DNA of 64,000 nucleotides from Prunus persica (lineage: Eukaryota; Streptophyta; Magnoliopsida; Rosales; Rosaceae), in assembly GCF_000346465.2 (NCBI RefSeq), contig NC_034011.1, positions 24,067,115 through 24,131,114 of the forward strand, written 5' to 3'. A program made the translations under genes and the position numbers. Of this stretch, positions 22,856 to 32,219 are shown piece after piece. Every line of letters begins with the position of its first letter. The first letter of the stretch is position 1. The notes below the pieces were generated by a model. It was not told the origin of the DNA, ran no database searches, and was given only the letters and a program-made list of their open reading frames with translations.

Positions 22856-23180
22856 GTATAGCCGCGCGGCTTTACTGGGGTCGTTTTCCTGTTAATTATT
22901 TTTTTATAAAAATAACACGCGCTAGGCCGGTCCTCTTCTTTTTTTTTACTTTTTTTTCCCTAAATAGTAGCGCCGCGCGGCTATACTCCGAATTATTTTT
23001 TTATACAAAAAGAGTATAGCCGCCCGGCTTTACTGTTGTAATTTTTAATTCTTTTTTATAAATAGTATAGCCGCTCCGCTATACTTTGAATTATTATTTT
23101 TATATGTAAAAAGAGTATAGCCGCACGGCGTTACGGGGGGTTTTTTTTTTTTTGAAAAATTCTTTGTTAGGCTATACTCT
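22856..23180. repeat. palindrome cluster 3
   Basis: At least five more decayed copies of the GTATAGCCG...CGGCTATAC palindrome (starts near 22,856, 22,968, 23,012, 23,066 and 23,114) and a half-site near 23,170, in AT-rich spacer DNA. Many right arms read CGGCTTTAC, a shared variant specific to this cluster. Confidence 0.75.
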
Positions 23181-24116
23181 TTACTGTTTAAATGAAAATT
23201 GACTGACCATAAATAAAAATTAAAAATTTTGACCCAAAAAATACACATACAAAATTCAGGTTAAATGATAATAAAAATTTAATTTGACAAAGAAGAAGAG
23301 AATAAAAATTGAGTGTTGCTAAATGAACCCTAAAATTAATTGAGTACACCCTACGATAAAAATATATATTGAATTATTGATTTATCCTAATATAAAATGA
23401 CCAAAAAGGATAAATAAAATTGTGAAACAAATACAATTTTAATAAGTACATCCTACTAACTATATTCAACCATAATCAAAAAATTACTTGTCCTATTGTG
23501 TTTTTAACGAAAGATGTGGTAATTACAAGAACTTGGAATTGCAAAAAAAAGTGTCAATAGTTTTAGTATAAGCATAAATCCATATGAAAAGTCAAAGATT
23601 TATAAACACTATTTAAAAAAATTAAGCTAAAATTTAACTATAAAATAATAATACAAGTATTAGAGTGTATCAAGGATATTTTTAATAGTTTTATAGGGTG
23701 TACTTAGTTAATTTTATATTTTAATTCAAATATTATGATCTATATAGATCATAGACTCAGATAATTTTAAAGTTCGTTTAGTAACTCTTTGAGAATTTAA
23801 TCAATGACCCTGCAAATCTACCCTGTAACTATGTCCTCCTGACCGCTGGGCATGAGGCGCCGAAACACAGAAGAGTCAGCGAATTGACTTCACGCCAACT
23901 CCAAGCAATCGAAAATTCTCCCAAAAATTATTCCAAAACTCGGGAAAAGTCATTTCTTGCTGTTTCGCTTTCACGCGTTAACAGCTTCGACCAAACACCG
24001 TCTTGCTTAACGGATACCGTTTCCCAAAATTTGGGACATTTCAGCTTCCGAAAGATGAGTTCTTGACTCGCCCCCAAGATTCGGCTTTCTTTGTTGGGTT
24101 CAATTTCGACGACCCC
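23181..24116. other. intergenic and 5' region of the carrier gene
   Basis: 23,180-23,800 is AT-rich with no recognised feature. From ~23,820 the sequence becomes GC-richer and probably includes the promoter and 5' leader of the carrier gene starting at 24,117. No clear TATA box. Confidence 0.4.
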
Positions 24117-26606
24117 ATGGCTGCGCCCAACTCCATTGGCAACACCGAAATCAATTGGGACAAGTATGTTCTTTGTTTCGATTTTCACTTTTTGTTTGAT
24201 TCATTGACAAGTCCCATTGCTTGCTTTTTATCTGTTATCTTTTGGGTTATAACTGTTAGTTTTTGTTGAGAAATTGGTGCTGTAGATTGATTGACTGTAT
24301 TGCTGGGAAATGTTGAATTGATTATGGAATTAGAAACGACATCTAAAACGTATCTACCCTATTGATTAATATGGATTTGATTCTCAATTAAGTGAATATT
24401 GTGCTCTGTTGAACTCATTAAGTTTGTATCCTTATTTATGCAGGCTTGATAAGACTAAATTTTATGCTGTGAAATGTTGGATTGATTAAGGAATTAAAAA
24501 GGAAATCTAAAACCTACCCACAGATTGATTAATATGGATTTTGTTCTCAATTAAGTGAATTCTGTTCTGTTGAACTCATAAGTTTGTATCCCTACTTATG
24601 CAGGCTTGATAAGACTAAATTTTATGTGGTTGGAGCTGGCTTGTTTACAGGGGTCACAGTGGCACTGTACCCGGTTTCTGTTGTGAAAACCAGGCTTCAA
24701 GTTGCTTCCAAAGATGCTCTGGAGAGGGATACATTTTCTGTGGTTAGAGGCATTTTGAAAGCAGATGGTATTCCTGGTTTGTACAGAGGTTTTGGCACTG
24801 TAATCACTGGTGCAATTCCTGCTAGGATTATATTTCTCACTGCTTTGGAGACCACCAAGGTGGCTGCTTTCAAGATGGTTGAGCCCTTCAAGTTATCTGA
24901 GCCTACAGAGGCAGCTTTGGCTAATGGACTAGCTGGGATGACCGCCTCACTTTTCTCTCAGGCTGTGTTTGTCCCTATTGATGTGGTAAATACCTTTACA
25001 GGCTCTATCGCATGTCTTGCTTGAGCATTTTTGTAGTTAGGGGTTTGAGATAACTAATTTTTGAGCAATGGGTTTTCTTTAGATTAGTCAAAGATTGATG
25101 GTGCAAGGGTATTCGGGCCATGCAAAGTACAGCGGGGGGATGGATGTTGCTCGTAAAGTTATAAAGTCAGATGGCATCCGGGGATTGTATAGAGGGTTTG
25201 GACTTTCTGTTATGACTTACTCTCCATCTAGCGCTGTATGGTGGGCTAGTTATGGTTCAAGCCAGCGCTTAATCTGGAGGTGAGACATGGTAATCTGATA
25301 ACTATTGACTCTAGTTCTGTAGAGCTCTTTTATTCTAAGACTAGGCCAAGTAAGTTTCAGTAAATTTAGATCTTTTAAATGTGTGTCAGCAATATGTAAT
25401 TGAGATTTTCTGTTGGACATTCTATTTTTATCTTAAGCAGCAATCTTCATTTAATGATTTAATGATATGAGTTTCTTTGCCTTGTGGCCATGACAAACAC
25501 ATTAAAACTTTGGAGGTGCATCAGTTTGATGGTTGTTTTAGGTGGTTTCCATTTGAGTGCGTTAGTGGAACATGATAGTTATGTTGGAAAAGTTAGGAAG
25601 TATGAGTTGTTGGAAGTAATCATCAGGTACTGTGACTTTGTTGGTTGTTAGGCTTTATTCTTAGATAAACGATCCTGTTGTATAGGAAGTCTAAGGTTCA
25701 TTAAGCCAATGAACTTCTATAATTACTACTACTAAGGGCAACGGACTTCATTCCCTTTAGATAAAGAACTAAGGTGAAGGAGTTTAGGTGAATCATACCC
25801 TTTTGTCAAAATATCTCACATTTGCATTATTCTGGTTCATTAAGCAGTTTCTTAGGCCAGGGAAGTGGTTCTGATGAAGCTGTTCCTGGCTTGGGGAAAA
25901 TAGTGTTGGTTCAAGCTGCTGGAGGAATTGTTGCAGGTGCAACAGCATCCTGCATAACAACCCCATTGGATACCATAAAGACTCGGTTACAGGTATTCAT
26001 ATAACCATTAATGTATGTGGTTACTTTGCTAGCTTGTAGCTTGCTCATCTTCATTTGACCAAGTTATTACTAATATGTGTTTTTTTTTTAATAATAATTA
26101 TTCCTGCACTATAGGTGATGGGACACGAAAAGAGACCCACTGCAAGAGAAGTTGTTAAAGGCTTGATAAGAGATGATGGCTGGAAAGGTTTCTACAGAGG
26201 GCTAGGTCCAAGATTTTTCAGCATGTCAGCCTGGGGCACGTCAATGATATTGGCTTATGAATATCTGAGTATGGGCTCTTACCTATTATGCTTCCTTACC
26301 ATATATTTTGGGTCTTTTCATGATCTTTCTTTCACATCATGTTTTCCTTACCTAAGATTCAACTTCTAGGCTCAAGTTTCTTTAAAAGTCATATATAACA
26401 CTATGTGAAGGGAGAACACTTGTGCAATCTATATATTCAGGAATGATGAATTCCTCCTTTTTGGCATATTCTTCTTCATTTTTTCCCTTCTTGAAAAGTC
26501 CTGCTATGTGGTTTCTCATGATACTTGCAAAAACCCAAAATTTGAAATTTAATTTCTATTATTGTTTCCTTGTCTTTCAGAGCGCTTGTGTGCAAAAGAT
26601 GAATAG
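24117..26606 (+). CDS. mitochondrial carrier (At5g15640/SLC25A44 type), 6 exons, 316 aa
   Basis: Exons 24117-24163, 24604-24985, 25083-25279, 25848-25992, 26115-26268 and 26581-26606 join in frame with GT-AG borders to 317 codons including TAG. The protein begins MAAPNSIGN and ends KRLCAKDE. It has three mitochondrial-carrier repeats with signatures YPVSVVK (P39-K44), VPIDVI plus SQRL (~138-147) and TPLDTIK (P248-K253), each followed by a GLYRGFG or GFYRGLG element. It is very close to the Arabidopsis At5g15640 class, related to SLC25A44, which in mammals carries branched-chain amino acids. The plant substrate is not known to me. The protein sits in the inner mitochondrial membrane with six membrane helices. 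Exon 4 could alternatively begin at 25845 (adding one Ser). Intron 1 contains a duplicated acceptor (see separate entry). Confidence 0.92.
24302..24629 (+). repeat. tandem duplication in carrier intron 1 carrying a decoy splice acceptor
   Basis: About 165 bp (~24,302-24,470) is repeated at ~24,471-24,629. Each copy ends with TTATGCAG followed by GCTTGATAAGACTAAATTTT, the acceptor and first bases of exon 2. Only the second copy continues into the carrier frame. Splicing to the first acceptor gives K-L-D-K-T-K-F-Y then AVKCWID and a stop. Confidence 0.85.
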
Positions 26607-27556
26607 AGGTCATTCTTCTTTCGGTCCACTTAGCATGGAATTATAGGAATTTTGTTCTGACGTGGGCTGGTATTGAGCATTTCTGATGAAGGCTTTAGAC
26701 TGGTAAATTCAGAATTGGGATTATGGACACTGAAGCCTTTTCGTTAGTTTTGATCGGGCGATTGGTCCTGATATTATTTGATGCTTTACTTACTAAATTT
26801 TGGAGAAGTCCTCAAATTCTTTTAGGAATTTCTCTACTAGATAGTAGTGATATCATTCTTCGGGTAATTGAATTTATTTGAGCTGTAGGAAGTGCCAATT
26901 TTTTGTTCTATAGCAAGTGTACCTTCACCCCGAGCAAGGAATTTGAACTTATTAACACAGTTCTTTTTATAAAAAAATTTTGTTGCTATATTGTCCCCTT
27001 TAGGTGTAATTCTCAATAATTTAGAACACCAAATTCATTCACCAGAAATTATTGTAATTGTAAATGTACTTTTTTATAGTTGAAATGTTTGATCTCTGAA
27101 ATTATTGATGATTGTTACGTGTTAAACTAGTTATGGAGTAAATCAAAAGATATAATGAACTTAAAACTTAGGCTGGACCCATGGTGTGGCAAAATAGTAG
27201 TTTCCACTTCCCATGGTGAAATTTACACCAAAGCTTTCAACAAATCCCCAGTTGGTTTGGTACAAAAACTTAACAGAATCATTGGCAAATTTACTTTTAG
27301 ATGGATGTGCATATTGAGCTTTTTATGAATTTTGTGGGAGAAAACCCAGAGATACCAAAAGATATGCTATGTAAACTTGACATGGATGTCAATATTGAGC
27401 TTTATGAATTTTGTGAAATTAAAAAAACCCGAAGATAACAAAAGGATGATAGAACTTTATAAAGTAGTGAGAGTGAATTTACACCAATACATGGATGAAA
27501 ATCACCTCAAGATACCATTTACATCTAGTGGCTTCAAATTCTTGGTCCTGGTTTTC
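26607..27556. other. intergenic region between convergent genes
   Basis: Holds the 3' region of the carrier gene and, on the right, that of the minus-strand methyltransferase-like gene. A motif 'gatgtgcatattgagctttttatgaattttgtg' near 27,305 recurs near 27,388 as a short local duplication. No gene seen. Confidence 0.5.
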
Positions 27557-28954
27557 TTATACTCTGACTGGTTTCTCCAATACAGCTGAGAAGAAGAGCT
27601 CATCTCCAAGCTTATCAGTCTTAGGTACAACCCTCCATAGTAATGGCTTGTAGCCTAACCTGTTAAACTCATCCAAATACAACTTCATGTCCTCCTTATG
27701 ACAGAAGAAGCGGTCTATCCAAAGAAGGCCCTTTGGCCTAAGGACACGGTCCCAATCAAACAACACAAACTGAAGGAGTTCAATTCCTATCCAGCCATCC
27801 AAGAACGAAGTAGAGTGGATCATGTCAAGGGTATTGTCAAAGAAAGGCAATCTTGAGCCAATTGATGTGTAAAGAGGAAGAAGGCCTCTTAAGGCAATGA
27901 CCTCATTGAAAGGAGCCCCTAAGTTTAAGGTACTAGAAGCAATGGTAACATTCTTTTCCCTCATGATAGAAGCAAATGTTCCTGTTGTCAGGCTAAAATC
28001 TAGGCCGATTCTGATCTCCTCTGGCTTTAACCCTAGAAATTCATCAATGGTGAACTCTGCTGATTCAGACTTGTTTGTTGGAGTATCCCACCCTTTTTTT
28101 GAAAGATTGAAGCAGTCCGAGCATTTGAAGAAGCCTCTTCGGTCCTTGGTTTCTTTGGAGACAAGGCAAGAGTAGTCTTTGCACTTGTAATTGTTCCATA
28201 AGATGTTAGCACCACTAGGTTGAGTCCAAAGGGAGGAGTTTATAGAAAATGGCTTGGTGTAGTGTGGAGGTGATTTTGTGAAGCATCTTCTTCTTGGTAA
28301 TGGATCACATCCATGAACTATAAGCTTCTGAGCTATTTCCCAATCATCCGGGCATGTACTGTGAACCTTGTAACTCATAAACCGGTCTAAATTGGTGACC
28401 ATATTAGCACAAGCCAACCCAATTGATGGAGTTACTGCTTCTACCCCAAGAAAATTCTTCTTCCCAATTAGCCTGTTTTGTTTTGGTGAAGTGTAATTGT
28501 GAATCTCACCTGAACTGAAGACCTTCCCACCCATAAACTGTTCTTCAGCTTCCTCGGGATCACTGAAATCTTCATCGACATTGCTCATCTCAGCTTTAGC
28601 AGGGGGAGAATTCCTGTAGAGCCTTGATAAGCTATCTGCAAGTTTGTCCAAAGAAATGGCAATGTGAAGCACCTGATCCGAAAATTTCGCAATTGCTTTT
28701 GAGTCTGAACTTTCATTATGCAGCTGCTCCAGTAAAACCCCCAGTTGGATCTGCAAACGAGAGATATCTCTGTGCAGGGAATGAGGCAAAACAATTTGGT
28801 CATGGGAGGTATTGGCAAAAGTAGCAAAAATGGATTGTGGATATGAAACATTGAAGCCAAAAATGAAAACTGTGAGGGGGCTGACAAGGAGAATAGCACA
28901 TAACATTGCGGCAAGAAGGCATCTGACTGGCTTAGAGGAGCTTTCCTTCTGCAT
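27557..28954 (-). CDS. membrane-anchored methyltransferase-like protein (At1g29790 type), 465 aa
   Basis: One uninterrupted reading frame. A single N-terminal membrane segment (about residues 11-34, LLAAMLCAILLVSP...) predicts a type II Golgi or ER protein with a lumenal body. A heptad-like stretch follows (60-112), then a cysteine-containing region (CPDDW, CDPLPRRRC at 201-224) as in plant putative SAM-dependent methyltransferases of the At1g29790/At5g40830 group. GLDFSLTTGT (317-326) sits where SAM-binding motif I belongs, followed by LDMIHS (376-381) and RVLRPKGLLWID (403-414). Motif I is GxDxSxxTGT rather than the usual E/DxGxGxG, so SAM binding is plausible but unproven. The length is normal for the group, and the start is the first Met before the membrane anchor. 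Confidence 0.88.
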   Translation of the reverse strand: MQKESSSKPVRCLLAAMLCAILLVSPLTVFIFGFNVSYPQSIFATFANTSHDQIVLPHSLHRDISRLQIQLGVLLEQLHNESSDSKAIAKFSDQVLHIAISLDKLADSLSRLYRNSPPAKAEMSNVDEDFSDPEEAEEQFMGGKVFSSGEIHNYTSPKQNRLIGKKNFLGVEAVTPSIGLACANMVTNLDRFMSYKVHSTCPDDWEIAQKLIVHGCDPLPRRRCFTKSPPHYTKPFSINSSLWTQPSGANILWNNYKCKDYSCLVSKETKDRRGFFKCSDCFNLSKKGWDTPTNKSESAEFTIDEFLGLKPEEIRIGLDFSLTTGTFASIMREKNVTIASSTLNLGAPFNEVIALRGLLPLYTSIGSRLPFFDNTLDMIHSTSFLDGWIGIELLQFVLFDWDRVLRPKGLLWIDRFFCHKEDMKLYLDEFNRLGYKPLLWRVVPKTDKLGDELFFSAVLEKPVRV

Positions 28955-29775
28955 TTCTAAGAAGGGTTATTTTTCTTCCTTAACACTTCTTCTGGGGAAA
29001 ACAACCATTTGAACTGTTCATTCAATCTTTCAAGCTGTTGACTGGAAGAGTGAAGTGGGATCTAATTCTCTTAATTTTCTATTGCGTTTTCAATAATCCC
29101 TAGGTGCATCTTACCATACTTTATAGTCAGTTTTCTTTGAACCTAAGTCACCCCTCGTAGCAAACCATCTTGATCTATGATAATATTAAACTAAATGTTT
29201 TGCCAACTTTCACATAAGTTTTCCCCATGCAGAGCATTTTGTACACAATCTGCATAAATTTGTTAGTTTTTTACATATTAAGTGAAATAAATTGAGATAA
29301 TCATTGGCTTTATTCACTAATGAACAGACTGAATAGGGGTAATGGCCAGATTAGGTGGAATTAGCATTTGATTTCTCAACTATAGAACTTGGAAGAACAA
29401 GAGCGCTTTAGTTTCTCATATGGAACTCAATTAATACATAAACTCAAACAACATTTGAGGGTTCTTGTGCATAAAGCACTTGTACAAAAACGAAGAATCA
29501 ACGGCTATAAGAAAGAAAGAAGAAGAAGAAAACAAGAAAGATGTTGATCGTTTAAACTCTTCAAGACCTTCTTCATAGGGGTTGAAGGGCTGACTTCCAC
29601 TTCCAGAGTAATGGAAATATCTTTGTCCAAAATTGCGACTGAGAGTACAAAGAGATGCCTCAAAACTGCCCAAAACAAAGACAACAAATTTGTGTCTGTA
29701 ACTTATCATCATCATTGTTTGTAATTTGTAAATGTAAGAGTCCACACTGCAAAAGCTATTGAAATACTACCTCTA
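28955..29775. other. intergenic region, nothing recognised
   Basis: Contains the upstream region of the methyltransferase-like gene (minus strand, reading left from 28,954) and the 3' side of the DUF2039 gene. Short open stretches here lack similarity to known proteins. Confidence 0.5.
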
Positions 29776-30573
29776 TTAATTACAAACATGGTCCTCATTT
29801 TCTTCTTCTTCACCTTCTTCATCATCATCATCATCATCATCATCATTATCATCTCTGCTTGCCTCTGCATATTCTTCAAGTGATGCAGAGGGGAACAAAT
29901 CCCCAGCCTTGTCATCTTTGTTGGTTGCCGCTTTCACTAAACCAGTAGCTTTGCCTGCGTTCATCTGTTGCAGTACAATTTGAGCTTACAAAGTATGCAA
30001 CTTTATTCATAGACAATACAAGAAGCTCAAAAAAACAAATGGGTTTCCATTAGAGAACATACCGCACGTATCAGTGTCCTCCTATCTCTTTCTCGAGCAT
30101 TTTTTATGGCCTGCACGTTATAAGTTGATAAAACAAAACAAACCCATCAATCTCATTAGCCCATTTTTGAATGCAAACGCAATTAGAGAATTAAAAAAGA
30201 AAAAATAAAAAGAAAAACAAACCTCCTGAAGCTTTTTTTGCTCAGCTTCCACTTCCGAAGGGTCTTTTCCAACGATACGTTCGACACGGCAACAGCACTT
30301 TGCACAAACACCTTGTTCCTTGGCGCAAGCAGAACAGAGTTTATGGTGAGACTGACGAACGGCGCGCTTGGTACAACGTTGGCACTTGGTTGGCTCCGTT
30401 AGGGTCTTGTACTTGCCGTAACGGCGTTTCCATTCGATCTGCTCCTTACAGCGAGGGCAGACCCCCGTAATATCCGACAGCGGCCTGAACCGGCCTCCGA
30501 CCTCCGTTTCGTTGATTTTGACGCCGAGGTTGGGCTTCCATGCGAATTTGTTTTGGTGCCTACCGTTCATCAT
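29776..30573 (-). CDS. DUF2039/C9orf85-like zinc-binding protein, 3 exons, 195 aa
   Basis: Exons (minus) 30573-30223, 30110-30063 and 29964-29776, all phase 0 with GT-AG borders. Exon 1 encodes the conserved domain: HQNKFAWKPN near the start, then CPRCKEQIEWKRRYGKYK, CQRCTKRAV, CSACAKEQGVCAKC, four cysteine pairs likely to bind zinc, matching human C9orf85 (known form GVCQRCKEVLEWRVKYSKYK). Exon 2 adds AIKNARERDRRTLIRA. Exon 3 encodes a strongly acidic tail with an eight-residue Asp run made of repeated GAT codons, ending DHVCN. The family is conserved in eukaryotes but its function is unknown. ATG-ATG at the start; either could be used. Confidence 0.85.
29818..29848. repeat. (ATC)n microsatellite inside the DUF2039 coding region
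   Basis: A run of 'atcatcatc...' on the + strand encodes the poly-Asp stretch of the minus-strand gene. Length changes would add or remove whole Asp residues without a frameshift. Confidence 0.8.
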
Positions 30574-32219
30574 AATTCCCTACACTTCTCAGAGCAAATA
30601 CAGCTTACGATTTTGAAAATGCAAAGCAAAAGCAATCAACTGTGCTTTGGGAGTTGCAGAAATTCAATTCATATGCCCAACCCAAAAGAAAGAGAAGAAA
30701 CTAGGGTTTTAGCGAAGGCGGAGAAGACTAACCCGATTTAAAATTTGGGTTTCCTGACCCGAATTCGATTTGGATTGGGCTGTCCTGAAAATAATTTAGG
30801 GTTTTGGGTCAATTTAGCTCTTGGGCAAGTAGACATAAAGTAGCCCAACAAATTTTGGGTTGGATTTTGAAATTAAAGTCATGCTATTTTCACATGAGGT
30901 AATACCATCTTTGATAAAGAATAAAGGGCATCAACAGTAAAATTAAATGTTTGAAAAAAAATAAAAACATTCTGATGTAGAACCCAATCAGAGCATGGCA
31001 TGTAGGATCTATGGTTGGGAGTACAATGCTTGTATGCCGGCAATATCATCACTGTGCAAAGCCCTCTTAGTCTTTCCAGCAGAAACGTAGGTTCGTGCGT
31101 AGCCACCCACACCAAGTCAAATTGGTTCTTGCTTGGTGGCATGAAGCTCCAGTTCTCATCAGCATCCACGTGTAGCCTTCCATCTGTGGGCCAAAACCTT
31201 ACCCGGCCCATCAAACAGGCTCCCGTCTCCATGATCACGCTGTTGAAAACTGATCCTAAGGACAGCAGGTGACCCCAGCCCCACCTCCTGAAATGTAAAT
31301 ATGGATTCCTTGGCCCACAATCCAAATGCTTGGTTACATGCCAGTGTCAAGGCCAACGGCCCAGATTTGGTTTGGGCTCCATGCTCAAATTTGTAGGTGG
31401 TGAGATGATGCTTTGTGGGTGGCCATTTCTGATTTCCAGAAGGCATAGTGTGAATCCATCTGAGTCCCATGCCCATGTTGACCATTACATTTTCGTTGAC
31501 CAACCACACCTTGGAGTGGTAATTAGAATTTAGATCCATGGTCTCTGAATCAAGGTTACCTGTAATATTCAAATGATAGTTTCTTTGGAACACTTTTATT
31601 GCAGATTCTAAAAGCTTATCATATCCAACGGTTTTTCATGCCCTACCTATCAGTCACTACCTTATTTTTCAGACAACATATGTACATCTTTGCATACTGA
31701 GTTGTTTCAAGTCGCAATCAATCAATGTTAGGTGGGGGTCTTCCAGATCTTGCGCTATGCTTTTCACATGGAGATCATGTGTCATTTACAATTACCTGAC
31801 TCTTTCATGTTAACCCCACTATATTATGCTTCAAAAATAAAAACCCTACTATATAATACAGAAAATAACCCTACATGCAAGTAGATGCTTTGTAATCTTA
31901 CATATCAGAGATCATTTTCTGTGAACACACCCAAATAATGCAAAAACAGAACCAGAATACTGATTGGCTAGGCAAATATTATGTGCTGCACGCGAAAGAT
32001 TTCTCTTCGAAGCAAAAACGGTTGGAGATAGGAGGTTGAACAGAGTTTGTATGGCCAAGTAACTAGCAAAATGTAAAAACTTCTCTTCTGGGATGGATGA
32101 GCAACTAGCTAAGGAGGCAATAAAAGCAGGTAGACCATTGATCTTGCGTTAATAGTCATGTATATGTTTTGTGATGTACATTTTATAGTGCAGAATGGTC
32201 TTTAGATAATTTTCTGTTA
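30574..32219. other. gene-free region with an unidentified duplicated gene fragment
   Basis: ~30,740-31,290 is similar to ~39,605-40,110 ('aatttagctcttgggca.gtagacataaagtagccc', 'gccggcaatatcatcactgtgcaaag', 'ccttacccggcccatcaaac'). On the minus strand it has two overlapping open stretches (31,593-31,159 and 31,325-30,879) in different frames, as if one coding sequence had been frameshifted near 31,250. I do not recognise the protein. The remainder, 31,600-32,220, shows nothing. Confidence 0.45.

Noticed and set aside
24442..24600. An extra coding exon in the carrier gene starting at the first duplicated acceptor
   Set aside because: It runs into a stop after 15 codons and breaks the carrier repeat; treated as a decoy acceptor instead.
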